64,000 nucleotides of DNA. Source: Streptomyces sp. Ag109_O5-10. Its GTDB lineage: Bacteria; Actinomycetota; Actinomycetes; Streptomycetales; Streptomycetaceae. Below the pieces are notes generated by a model that worked only from the letters and a program-made list of their open reading frames with translations, made no database searches and was not told where the DNA came from. The stretch is from positions 4,464,001 through 4,528,000 of the forward strand of contig NZ_FNTQ01000001.1 in NCBI RefSeq assembly GCF_900105755.1, in the 5' to 3' direction. The translations under genes and the position numbers were made by a program. This document shows, piece after piece, positions 1 through 7,929 of the stretch; position 1 is the stretch's first letter; every line of letters begins with the position of its first letter.

Positions 1-192
1 GGCACTGCGCCTGGACCGGGCACCTGGGCGAGCCCCGGACCGACAGCCGGCCCAGCGGTCGTGAACGAGTTCTTAACCCCACGTCGGACATACTGCAGCC
101 CGCTCCGGCGCACGCCGCGGGAGCGGGCGGCACAGCACTGCCATCCGGGCCGGGCGGGGCCTGATCATCGGGATCATCAGGAGGACGGACAA

Positions 193-831
193 GTGACCGT
201 GACCGGCGACCGGACCCCGGCGCACAGCACATTCGAGTCGCCCGGCCCGGCGGCCGGCGGCCCGGAGGGCAACGAGCGGCTGACCGCGGCGACCGGTGCG
301 GTGCTGCTGGTCCTGTTCGCCGTCGAGGGCGTCACCATCCTCTTCCTCGGGCAGCTCCTCACCCTGCACTTCTTCATCGGGCTGCTGCTGACCGGCCCGG
401 TCTGTCTGAAGATCGGCTCGACCGGCTACCGGTTCTACCGCTACTACACGGGCTCGCCCGCGTACCGCCGCAAAGGACCGCCCGCCCCGCTGCTGCGGGT
501 GCTCGGACCCCTCGTCGTCGTCACGAGCGTCGCCGTCCTCGGCACCGGAGTGACACTGGCCCTGCTCGGACGCGACACCGGCCCGGTCCCGGTACTCCTG
601 CTGCACAAAGCCGCCTTCGTCTGCTGGATCGCGGTGACGACCGTGCACGTCCTCGCCTACCTGTGGCGGCTGCCGCGTCTCATCGGCGCCGATCTGCGGC
701 GTCGCCCGGCACGTCATGGGACTCCCGCTCCCCAGCGCGCCGGGCGCTGGTCCCTGCTGGCGCTGGCACTCGGCGCGGGCCTCGCCGTCGCACTCGCCGG
801 AGTCCACCTGGTCTCCGGCTGGAACGGATAG
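193..831 (+). CDS. Four-helix membrane protein, possibly cytochrome b-like
   Basis: Predicted integral membrane protein of 212 residues. The GTG at 193 is chosen because a good ribosome site (CAGGAGG) sits just upstream and residues before it look non-coding. Four hydrophobic segments are visible at about residues 36-60, 98-118, 127-147 and 187-207. Histidines lie inside or beside them (LHFFIG, LLHKA, TVHVLAY), which resembles the haem-ligand spacing of small cytochrome b561/ferric reductase-like proteins, but no defining motif confirms that. A basic loop with the run TGYRFYRYYTGSPAYRRKG follows the second segment. Function is not known. It stands alone, followed by a 740-bp non-coding stretch. 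Confidence 0.6.
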   Translation: MTVTGDRTPAHSTFESPGPAAGGPEGNERLTAATGAVLLVLFAVEGVTILFLGQLLTLHFFIGLLLTGPVCLKIGSTGYRFYRYYTGSPAYRRKGPPAPLLRVLGPLVVVTSVAVLGTGVTLALLGRDTGPVPVLLLHKAAFVCWIAVTTVHVLAYLWRLPRLIGADLRRRPARHGTPAPQRAGRWSLLALALGAGLAVALAGVHLVSGWNG

Positions 832-1209
832 AGCCATCGCTTCTCCCCCGCTCGGTCGAGACCGATGCCCGCGGCCCCACCCGGCACGGACCGGGCACAT
901 ATCGCACCGAAGCGGCGCATCGGTCCGGCCCAGACCGGAACGAACGACATCGCAAGCCCCGCCGCCCCGCCCACCCATCTCCCGGGCCGCGTCCGCAACC
1001 CGGAAGTGGGGCGCCATCGACGACTGGTGATGACGGACGCCTGCGGGACACCAGGCGGTGAGGGAGGGCGCCGACGTGGATCTGCACATGACATCCGGTT
1101 GACCGTCCGTCCGGGAACGTAGACGGCATGTTGGCCGTGGGCGGCGAGTAAGGCCAGGAGCAGCGCGGACGCGGTGCCAGCTGGACCGTGCCCTCGATCC
1201 AGACGATCA

Positions 1210-1258
1210 ACGCTCTGCCACGAATCCGGCACGCGACGACTGATCACGATGGACAGCG
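1210..1258 (+). pseudogene. Relic of an AICE integrase 3' end
   Basis: This 49-bp stretch closely matches the last codons and trailer of the intact integrase at 26425-26467: it reads TNPARDD-stop where the intact gene reads TNLARDN-stop, followed by the same trailer up to ATGGACAGC. Everything upstream and downstream of it differs. It is best read as the scar of a vanished element of the same family. No tRNA-Gly core copy is visible beside it. The rest of 832-1324 holds no supported gene. Confidence 0.6.
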
Positions 1259-1324
1259 GGAGCCTGGTGCTGACCCCCGCATCGGGCAGGACTTCGTCGA
1301 AAGGGAGGCTCAGGCGGCCGCTTC

Positions 1325-1474
1325 TCACTGCCTGACGGTGAAGTACTGCCAAGCCCCCCATGTGCTGAGGTTACCGGTGTCCTTGTTGCTGTGGACGTAC
1401 TCGGCCCGTACACGGAACTTGCTGTTGACCGTCATGGTCAGGCCCAGTGTCGCGTTGGCCAGGATCCCCTCCTC
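1325..1474 (-). pseudogene. C-terminal fragment of an Ig-like secreted protein
   Basis: The last 49 codons (ending WGAWQYFTVRQ) are clearly homologous to the C-terminus of the large secreted protein encoded at 57583-60113 (ending WGGWLYLTVRN); both contain RVR(A/T)EYVHS(N/S)KDT. Upstream the reading frame continues but becomes compositionally meaningless, so only a C-terminal piece survives. It is a truncated paralogue, 56 kb away from its relative, and not a functional gene. Confidence 0.65.
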
Positions 1475-1572
1475 GGTGCGGGCCGCCGGCGCTCGGACGA
1501 CGGACCAACCCCACGTCACCGACCTCGGGTTCCATTGGGTCCGATGCCACGATGCCACCCCGAGGGCGACCG

Positions 1573-2100
1573 CTACACGGAGGCGGGGGCCGACGCCTCC
1601 CGTCCGACCGTGGCCGCTCGCGCCGCGAGCCCGACGGTACGGGTGAGCGTCATCGCCACCGCCATCAGTATCAGCGCGCCGGTGAGGGCGTCGCCGGTCA
1701 CCTGGTTGTCGAGCATCCAGCGGCCCAGTTGCGGGCCGAACCAGTTCTCCGCACCGTACGAGAACGCGGTCCGCGCGCCGACCACCACGATCCACAGCGC
1801 CGCGTAGGCGAAACCCGCCCGGCTGACCGGACCGCCGGTCCTGGGGCTGCGGTAGACCGTGGTGAAGGCCATCGCCAACAGGCCGACGACCAACCCCGCG
1901 GCGACGGCGGCGAGTTCGAGGACCAGGCCAGAGCCGTCGGTGGCGGGGCTCTTGATGAACAGGGGGACGATCGCGGCGGCCGTCAGCAGGGGCCGCAGAA
2001 CGCGCAGCTTTCCGATCTTCCGGTGGGGTCCGAGGTCCGCTTCCAGGACGGCGAACAGGACCGCGCCGTTGATGATCAGGGCTTGGGTGAGCGTGGACAT
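1573..2100 (-). CDS. Hypothetical multi-pass membrane protein
   Basis: A 175-residue protein with about five hydrophobic segments (near residues 5-20, 35-52, 60-80, 100-120 and 140-160). The ATG at 2100 is preferred because GAGAGG precedes it. Two ORF extensions upstream cross the divergent promoter region and are not credible. It is divergently transcribed from the membrane protein at 2362, which has a similar size and segment layout, so the two look like distant paralogues flanking a shared 260-bp promoter region. The layout resembles CcdC/DUF1453-type membrane proteins, but this is an impression without a defining motif. Function unknown. Confidence 0.6.
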   Translation of the reverse strand: MSTLTQALIINGAVLFAVLEADLGPHRKIGKLRVLRPLLTAAAIVPLFIKSPATDGSGLVLELAAVAAGLVVGLLAMAFTTVYRSPRTGGPVSRAGFAYAALWIVVVGARTAFSYGAENWFGPQLGRWMLDNQVTGDALTGALILMAVAMTLTRTVGLAARAATVGREASAPASV

Positions 2101-2361
2101 GGGACGCGAGCCTCTCGGTGGACGGTGCGCCGGGGAGTTCCGGTCGGCCTCCTCAGATTCGCGTCGGCAGCGGATTCCTCGCGCCGTAGCAGGGGGTGAC
2201 ATCTCGGGGTGAGCCGTGGGGCATGCGGTGGTACCGGTCCGGGCGCCGGTGTCACCCCGCGGGTCACCGCACGGGGTGACGCGTCGGGCCTCGGGCCTTT
2301 CTAGTGTCGGCGCAGCCAACAGGCCGTCCGAGCAGACACGTACCTCACCGGGAGTCCTCAA

Positions 2362-3096
2362 GTGAACGCGCTGAACCTGCTGGAAGCGCCGGCCGCGCTC
2401 GCGGTCGTGGCCTTCGTGATCGTGCGTCAGGTGTGCGGTGAGCCGCTGCACGGCAGGCGACTTGTGGTGCTGCCCATGGTTCTCGCCGTCGTCGGTCTCG
2501 CCCGTCTCGACAAGAGCGGCCACCACCTCACCACCGCCGACATCGCGTGTCTGGTCATCGGCGCGGCGATCGCGGCCGGGATCGGCGCAGCACAGGGAGC
2601 CCAGCTGCGGCTGGAGCCGCGCGACGGTGTGTTGTGGGCGCGGACGCCGGTGCGCGGGCTGTGGCTGTGGCTCGCACTGGTGGCCTCACGGCTGGCGATG
2701 ACGCTCGTCGCCATGGCATTCGACGCCCACGTGGCGGCCTCCACTACGCCGATCCTGATGCTGCTGGGCGTCAACCGGCTCGGTCAGGCCGCCGTCATCA
2801 CACAGCGCGCGCTCGTCTCCGGCGTGCCGTTCGCCCCCGAGAAGGACGGCCGCCCCTTCGACGTGCGGGCCACGCCGGCGCGTCTCCTGGTCGGTACGGC
2901 CCACCCGTCGTCACCCGGCATCCCCCAGCCCGCGTCGCATCCCGCCGCCCCGAGCCCCCGGCCCGCGCCGTACCCCCAGGCCGTTCGGCGTCCTACGCGT
3001 CCTACGCGTCCTGCGCCGTCCGCTCGGACCATGGCCTCCCACGACCGCGCGCAGCCTGATGTCCCGAGCGACCAGGATGGTCGGCGAGCGCGATGA
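2362..3096 (+). CDS. Membrane protein upstream of two-component system
   Basis: A 244-residue protein starting at GTG 2362 with GGGAG upstream. Residues 1-150 carry about five hydrophobic segments; from residue 190 on it turns into a Pro/Ala/Ser/Arg-rich, probably disordered cytoplasmic tail. Its stop codon overlaps the start of the histidine kinase (ATGA at 3093), so the three genes 2362-5047 should be one operon. It may be an accessory sensor component for the kinase, but nothing in the sequence proves it. The divergent neighbour at 1573 has a similar arrangement of membrane segments. Confidence 0.65.
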   Translation: MNALNLLEAPAALAVVAFVIVRQVCGEPLHGRRLVVLPMVLAVVGLARLDKSGHHLTTADIACLVIGAAIAAGIGAAQGAQLRLEPRDGVLWARTPVRGLWLWLALVASRLAMTLVAMAFDAHVAASTTPILMLLGVNRLGQAAVITQRALVSGVPFAPEKDGRPFDVRATPARLLVGTAHPSSPGIPQPASHPAAPSPRPAPYPQAVRRPTRPTRPAPSARTMASHDRAQPDVPSDQDGRRAR

Positions 3097-4364
3097 CCCG
3101 ACGCCACCCACCGGGCCGGCCGCCCGCACCACTGTCCGAACCACCCACACCACTACCCGCACCGGACAGTGAAGGCGAGGCCAGAGCGACCGGGCGACCC
3201 GCGGGCCGGTATCCTGCGCCCGTGCTGCGTACGGTGTCATGGCTGCTGCGGACCGGCGCGTATGTGTTCATCGGCCTGAAGACCTTCACCCACCCTCCGG
3301 CCGGGACCGCGACCCTGGTCTCGGCCGCCGCCGCTTACGTCCTCAGTAGCCTTGCCCTGCTGCTGTGGGGGCTCACCGAGGCCCGCGGCGACGAGGCCGC
3401 GGACCGCTCCCTCATGCTGCTGCTGCTCGGCGCCGCCGCCGTCCTCGCCGGGTACGCCAGCGCCGCCCCGCACGCCGAATCACTCATCGGTCTGTCGCTG
3501 GCCTTCGTCATGCAACTGGGCACCCAGGCAAGCCTCGCGGTCGGCTGGGCAACGGCAGGGTGCACGGTGGCGGCCGTCGAGACCGGCGTACTGGCCAACG
3601 GGGCGGGCCGCGAGATCGCCCTCGGCTACCCGGTGCTGGTGGCCGCGGTACTGATCGCAAGCCACAACCGGCGCGCCTGGCGGGTGCGCGCCGAGCAGTC
3701 CGCGACCCTGCTCGCCCAGACCGAGCTGCTGCGCGCCGAGCAGCGGCAGGTGGCCGTGCTGGACGAGCGCACCCGGATCGCCCGCGAGATCCATGACGTA
3801 CTGGCTCATTCGCTCGGCGCCCTGAGCATCCAGATCCAGGCCGCCGAGGTGTTGTTGACGGACCATCAGGACATCGACCGGGCCGTGACGGTGCTCGCCG
3901 GGGCGCGGCGGCTGACCGCCGACGGCCTCACCGAGACCCGCCGCGCGGTGCATGCCCTGCGCTCGTCCCTCGCACCGCTCGACGAGGAACTGGCCACATT
4001 GGCGAACACCCACCGTCAGCGGCACGGCGTACCGGTACGGCTCACCGTCGAGGGCGCCCCCTTCGCGCTCTCCGCGGACCAGGCGCTGCCGCTTCTCCGC
4101 ACCGCGCAGGAAGCCCTGACCAACGCCGCCAAACACGCCTCCGCCCAGCCGGTGGAGATCACCTTGACCTACGAGGACGACCACGTGACGCTCGCCGTCG
4201 ACAACCCACTCGCTCAACGAGATTCGCAGAGGCCGGAGTTCGCCACCCTCAATGGCGGCTACGGACTCACCGGGATGCGCGAGCGGCTCCTGCTGCTGGG
4301 CGGGACACTCGACGCGGCGGCACGGGACGGCCGGTGGCGCGTGTGCGCCGAGGTGCCGCGGTGA
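3093..4364 (+). CDS. NarL-type sensor histidine kinase
   Basis: A 423-residue membrane histidine kinase of the HisKA_3 type. The N-terminus is Pro-rich, followed by roughly six hydrophobic segments (about residues 45-190). The dimerisation/phosphoacceptor box reads ERTRIAREIHDVLAHSLG, with the likely phosphorylated His at residue 234. The C-terminal ATPase domain shows an N-box (EALTNAAKHA) and a G-box (GYGLTGMRERL). It autophosphorylates and passes phosphate to the response regulator encoded by the next gene, whose GTG overlaps its stop (GTGA at 4361). The signal sensed is unknown. The start at 3093 is fixed by overlap with the preceding membrane protein gene. Confidence 0.93.
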   Translation: MTRRHPPGRPPAPLSEPPTPLPAPDSEGEARATGRPAGRYPAPVLRTVSWLLRTGAYVFIGLKTFTHPPAGTATLVSAAAAYVLSSLALLLWGLTEARGDEAADRSLMLLLLGAAAVLAGYASAAPHAESLIGLSLAFVMQLGTQASLAVGWATAGCTVAAVETGVLANGAGREIALGYPVLVAAVLIASHNRRAWRVRAEQSATLLAQTELLRAEQRQVAVLDERTRIAREIHDVLAHSLGALSIQIQAAEVLLTDHQDIDRAVTVLAGARRLTADGLTETRRAVHALRSSLAPLDEELATLANTHRQRHGVPVRLTVEGAPFALSADQALPLLRTAQEALTNAAKHASAQPVEITLTYEDDHVTLAVDNPLAQRDSQRPEFATLNGGYGLTGMRERLLLLGGTLDAAARDGRWRVCAEVPR

Positions 4365-5047
4365 GCGCCCAGGACACCCGGCCACTGCGGGTGGTGGTCG
4401 CCGACGACCAGGCCAGCGTCCGCGAGGGCCTGGTCCTCATACTCGACCTGCTCCCGGACATCGACGTCGTGGCCTCCGCTGCCAACGGCCAAGAGGCGCT
4501 CGACCGGGTCGCCGAGCACCACCCGGACGCGATCCTGCTCGACCTGCACATGCCGGTGCTCGACGGCACCGAGACCACCCGCCGTCTCACGTCCGAGTTC
4601 CCCGAGGTCGCCGTCGTCGTCCTGACCACCTACGCCGACGACACCTCCGTCCTGGAAACGCTACGGGCCGGGGCCCGCGCGTACCTCACCAAAGACGCGG
4701 ACCGTCTGCACATCGCCCGTACGCTGCACAGTGCCGCCTCGGGCCTGTCCGTCCTCGACCCCAAGGTCCAGGCCACCCTGCTCGCCGCGGCGAGCGCCGC
4801 GGCAAGCGCTCCCGCCCAGCCCCCGCACCCCGCCCCCTCCGACCGGCCACTCCCCGACGGCCTCACCCGCCGCGAGGCGGAGATCCTCACCCTCATGGCG
4901 CGTGGCATGACCAACGCCGAGATCGCCACAGCCCTCTTCCTGAGCGGCAACACTGTGAAGACCCACATCAACCGCATCTTCACGAAGACCGGCTCCCGCG
5001 ACCGCGTCGCCGCCATCCGCTACGCCCGCGACCACGGCCTGGACTGA
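4361..5047 (+). CDS. LuxR/NarL-family response regulator
   Basis: A 228-residue response regulator: receiver domain about 9-125 and a LuxR-type helix-turn-helix at about 165-228 (RREAEILTLMARGMTNAEIA, then FLSGNTVKTHINRIFTKTGS). The acidic pocket is D15/D16 with the phosphoacceptor Asp61 in ILLDLHMP, the switch Thr in LTTYAD and the conserved Lys in YLTKDAD. The GTG at 4361 is preferred over an upstream in-frame ATG (4334) because it overlaps the kinase stop and starts immediately before the first receiver strand. It is the partner of the kinase at 3093. The target genes are not evident; the co-oriented PhoX-like gene is separated by 500 bp. Confidence 0.93.
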   Translation: MSAQDTRPLRVVVADDQASVREGLVLILDLLPDIDVVASAANGQEALDRVAEHHPDAILLDLHMPVLDGTETTRRLTSEFPEVAVVVLTTYADDTSVLETLRAGARAYLTKDADRLHIARTLHSAASGLSVLDPKVQATLLAAASAAASAPAQPPHPAPSDRPLPDGLTRREAEILTLMARGMTNAEIATALFLSGNTVKTHINRIFTKTGSRDRVAAIRYARDHGLD

Positions 5048-5266
5048 CCGGTACCGGGCCCGACCGGGCAGAACCAGCCAGCCTCAGAAACTCGTCGAAG
5101 TCGCCTTCGCCCTCACCCATGTTGAGGTGCTCTCCCCTTGCGGTTTGCCCATGACTCCTGAGCTACTGGACCGGCTGAGTCCCTAGCTCTTCGCCAGTGC
5201 ACAGCCCTCCGGCACTGCGCTGCCCTTTCACTTGCCGGCCTCTGGGCCGTATTACTGGAGTGCCTG

Positions 5267-5438
5267 CCGGTGACGGCGGCGATGGACTCGAAGTCCCGGT
5301 CGCGGTGCAGGAGGGTCAGCCCTGCAACTCGGCCGTGGCGGCCACCACGAGGTCGACAGCTCGCGCGTTGCGGTGCTGTCCGCACTGGCTGAGGATCTCC
5401 TGGACCTGCCCGGCACTGTCGTAGGCGCGGTCGTGGAC
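5267..5438 (-). pseudogene. Frameshifted PIN-domain (VapC-like) toxin remnant
   Basis: On the minus strand one frame reads RAVDLVVAATAELQG then stops; shifting one base continues GLTLLHRDRDFESIAAVTG. Together this is the conserved C-terminal half of an actinobacterial PIN-domain RNase toxin, with a one-base loss at about 5319 (GGCTGACC where GGGCTGACC would keep the frame). The N-terminal half and an antitoxin gene are not recognisable. The surrounding 5048-5553 holds no other supported gene, only the promoter and RBS region of the PhoX-like gene at its right end. Confidence 0.6.
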
Positions 5439-5553
5439 CGGCGCGCGCCCGAATGTTCACGGATCATCCATCGGACTGACGCCAATCCAGCCATCCCGTG
5501 ACGGCGACTGTGTCTTGACTGTGTGCCCTCGCTCATCTGGAAGGTGATCGCAC

Positions 5554-7200
5554 ATGGCCAAAAAGAGACGTGGCAGGGTCGTCGCAACAGCGGTGGCGGC
5601 GAGTGTGATCGGTGTCGGCCTCGCACTGTCCCCCGGTGCAGCCGACGCCAGTGGCGGCGTGGCCGCCTGGTCGTCGGTGCCGGCTGTCACCGACGTCCGC
5701 GGCGTGACCACTCCGAACGTCCTGTCGCCCGGACTCACCGAACACCCCGTCGCGCAGGGATCCCTGAAGCTGGAGAACCCGACCGACCAGGTCCCGTACT
5801 ACGGATACCTCGGCGACGGCACGCTGCTGCCCGACCCCGCCGTGAAGCAGGCCCCGGGCGTGAAGATCGAGGCGAGCAAGACCGAGCCCGACAAGAACAC
5901 CTACCTGCGGATGTCCGGCCTGCACGGCGCCGACCCGTCGTACCGGTACGGCAAGCACTTCCTCTTCCAGGGACACGAGGGCGCTCAGGCCGGGTACATC
6001 ACCCGCATCAACCTCGACGCCGACGAGGCCCACCGCGTGACGCTGCTGGCCACAGAGGAGGCCGACGGCACGGCGCTTCCCGCCATCGACGGCTCCACCT
6101 GGGACCCGTGGGCCAAGCGGCTGCTGTTCACCTCCGAGGAGGGGGCCGACGGCGCGGTGCTCCAGGCCACCCCGGACATCGACTCGAAGGTCCAGGACAT
6201 CTCCTTCGTCACCGGCCGGGCCGGCTACGAGGGCATCCAGAACGACTCCGCCGGCAACCTGCTGATGGTCGAGGACAGCGGCGGTGCCACGGTCGCCACC
6301 AAGACGAAGGTTCCCAACAGCTTCGTCTACCGGCTGATCCCCTACGACAAGCATGACCTCACCAAGGGCGGCAAGCTCCAGGCGCTGCAGGTGGTCTCCC
6401 GCCGCAGCGGCTCGCCCATCGCCTACCAGGACGTCGACAGCGCGCACCCCACCGGCGGGGCGTTCACCGACGACCAGAAGGACCTGAGCAACTACGGTCC
6501 GGCCCTGAGCACCCGCTGGGTGACCATCCACGACACCAAGACCGACACCAGCGGGAAGGCGTTCGACGCCAACGCCCTGGCGAAGTCGTTCAAGGCGACC
6601 CCGTTCAAGCGTCCGGAGAACGGCCAGTTCCGCCCCGGCACGGACTTCCGTGAGTTCTACTTCGACGCCACCGGTGACACCAACACCACCAGCACCGCCA
6701 ACGACGGCTACGGCGGCTGGGGCACCCTGTACAAGCTCACTCAGAGCGACCCGCGCTCCAACGACGGCAAGCTCAGCGTCTTCTACGCGGGCGACAAGGC
6801 GCACACCGGCATCGACAACGTGACGTTCCTCGACCGCACGCACGTCGCCTTCGTCGAGGACGCCAGCGACACCGTGCACGCCCAGCGGGACGCCCTCGAC
6901 TCCGGGTTCGTCTTCGCCACCACGACCGATTACTCGGGCGGCGCGCAGCCGGTGCGCTTCCTGGCCGAGGGCCGCGACCCGTCGGCGACCCTGGACAACA
7001 TGCTGTCCTCGGTGAACGGCGGCATCCAGAACGACGGTGACAACGAGATCACCGGCATCCACGTCTCCGACGGCGACCCGGGCACGGACGGCATCCTCGG
7101 CGCCAAGGTGCCGACCCTGTTCCGTGACGGCTGGCGACTGTTCTGGACCCAGCAGCACGGCGACAACACCACGTGGGAGATCACCCCGGCCGACAAGTAG
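5554..7200 (+). CDS. Secreted PhoX-family (DUF839) phosphatase-like protein
   Basis: A 548-residue exported protein. The N-terminus MAKKRRGRVVATAVAAS followed by a hydrophobic stretch and the site ADA-SGG (about residue 32) is a signal peptide; the paired arginines allow Tat export but a full Tat motif is absent. The mature part has the layout of the PhoX/DUF839 superfamily: repeated propeller-like segments with conserved Gly/Asp/Glu patterns (GYEGIQNDSAGNLLMVEDSGG, DNVTFLDRTHVAFVEDASD, GGIQNDGDNEITGI). Family members are calcium/iron-dependent phosphomonoesterases acting outside the membrane; activity here is inferred. GGAAGG precedes the ATG. No convincing tandem PHO box could be seen upstream. 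The integrase relic begins 57 bp after its stop. Confidence 0.8.
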   Translation: MAKKRRGRVVATAVAASVIGVGLALSPGAADASGGVAAWSSVPAVTDVRGVTTPNVLSPGLTEHPVAQGSLKLENPTDQVPYYGYLGDGTLLPDPAVKQAPGVKIEASKTEPDKNTYLRMSGLHGADPSYRYGKHFLFQGHEGAQAGYITRINLDADEAHRVTLLATEEADGTALPAIDGSTWDPWAKRLLFTSEEGADGAVLQATPDIDSKVQDISFVTGRAGYEGIQNDSAGNLLMVEDSGGATVATKTKVPNSFVYRLIPYDKHDLTKGGKLQALQVVSRRSGSPIAYQDVDSAHPTGGAFTDDQKDLSNYGPALSTRWVTIHDTKTDTSGKAFDANALAKSFKATPFKRPENGQFRPGTDFREFYFDATGDTNTTSTANDGYGGWGTLYKLTQSDPRSNDGKLSVFYAGDKAHTGIDNVTFLDRTHVAFVEDASDTVHAQRDALDSGFVFATTTDYSGGAQPVRFLAEGRDPSATLDNMLSSVNGGIQNDGDNEITGIHVSDGDPGTDGILGAKVPTLFRDGWRLFWTQQHGDNTTWEITPADK

Positions 7201-7256
7201 GGATGCGGCCAGCCGGGGCGGGCCAGCGACCGATCCTCACGTCCCGCCCCGCCGGC

Positions 7257-7379
7257 CACTCCGACGAGGAGCGGCAGCGCGACGTGGCGGCCCGGCTCGA
7301 CGACGTGGTCCGCGCCGAGCGTGCGAAGCACCACAAGAACGAGAGCGCGCACCACAAGGAGAAGCCCACCGGCACCTAG
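7257..7379 (+). pseudogene. Integrase C-terminal relic
   Basis: Reads HSDEERQRDVAARLDDVVR and on to KPTGT-stop, aligning with the end of the intact AICE integrase (HSDDERQEEVAAGLDATVR, then KPSGT). Everything N-terminal, including the catalytic Tyr just upstream of this segment, is missing and replaced by the downstream flank of the PhoX-like gene. It is followed by a hairpin and a tRNA-Gly core copy exactly as the intact integrase is, so it marks the right end of an older, now deleted element. Confidence 0.7.
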
Positions 7380-7433
7380 CGGCGCCTTGTGGTGCGGATG
7401 TGGTGCGCAGCCCGTCCACCGGTCTAGACGACA

Positions 7434-7464
7434 AGAACCCCCCGGGTCCCTGACCTGGGGGGTT
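7434..7464 (+). terminator. Hairpin between integrase relic and att copy 1
   Basis: Stem AACCCCCC / GGGGGGTT with extra pairing inside, directly before the tRNA-Gly core copy. The same arrangement (hairpin, then core) is found at 14194 and 26472, so it is the integrase terminator of this element family. Confidence 0.6.
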
Positions 7465-7466
7465 CG

Positions 7467-7515
7467 CATGGAGCGGGTGACAAGAATCGAACTCGCGCTC
7501 TCAGCTCGGGAAGCT
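7467..7515 (-). repeat. att copy 1: tRNA-Gly 3'-half duplicate
   Basis: A 49-bp direct repeat of the tRNA-Gly gene 3' half (26502-26550) with two mismatches. It runs from the CCA end to the anticodon stem and lacks the 5' half, so it is not a tRNA. It is the left boundary of the decayed module 7.5-14.2 kb and the right end of whatever carried the integrase relic at 7257. Confidence 0.8.
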
Positions 7516-7544
7516 TGGGTTTCTTAGCGGCGGTTGCCGTGCTG

Positions 7545-7640
7545 GCCTGCGGCGGAGTGGCATTGGAGTCCCGGTCGTCTCAGGGCAACTTCCCGCTGTT
7601 CCCCGTGGCTCCCCGCAGGGTCTGGCACGCGAATGGCACG
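7545..7640 (+). promoter_or_regulatory. Left attachment arm with Int/Xis-type repeats
   Basis: Contains CCTGCGGCGGAG, three spaced TTCCC(G/C)-like repeats and the pair TCTGGCACG / ATGGCACG (7621-7640). All three blocks recur in the same order after att copy 2 (14302-14401), with the TGGCACG pair 106-107 bp from the core in both. The same TGGCACG pair occurs near the right end inside the integrase gene (26425-26448). These are candidate arm-type binding sites of the integrase. Confidence 0.55.
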
Positions 7641-7846
7641 ATCCCCTCGCCTCGAACGTCCCTTGGTGAGACGGACCACTGGGTGTCTGAGCCTCAGCCA
7701 ACGACAGCCAGCCGCGACGGCAGGTACGCCGATCAACCGCGCACGCGTGTGCCTCGACGCACCCCCACTGGCCTCGGCCACGCTGCCATGTCGTCGACCA
7801 GAGCAGGCCGCGCCTGCAGAAGCGTGGCCGTGAGACCTTGGGTGAC

Positions 7847-7863
7847 GACCTCTTCGTCCCGAA
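7847..7863 (+). repeat. 17-bp tRNA-Pro-type core remnant
   Basis: The sequence GACCTCTTCGTCCCGAA recurs identically at 14794-14810 and nearly so inside the longer tRNA-Pro 3'-half relic at 11067-11108. In tRNA-Pro it covers the anticodon arm (reverse strand). It looks like a residual attachment core of a second element family. Confidence 0.45.
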
Positions 7864-7929
7864 TAAGGTCAGGGCGAGATCCGAACCTGACCCCCATAAC
7901 ATTTGCGCAGGTCAGCGGCTTGGGGTCAC

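Noticed and set aside
5440..5553. PHO boxes upstream of the PhoX-like gene
   Set aside because: Only a single GTTCAC-like hexamer is seen, no tandem repeat with 11-bp spacing.
5533..7158. Long minus frame opposite the PhoX-like gene
   Set aside because: Val/Gly/Ala-rich mirror frame without motifs; the plus strand has signal peptide and family blocks.
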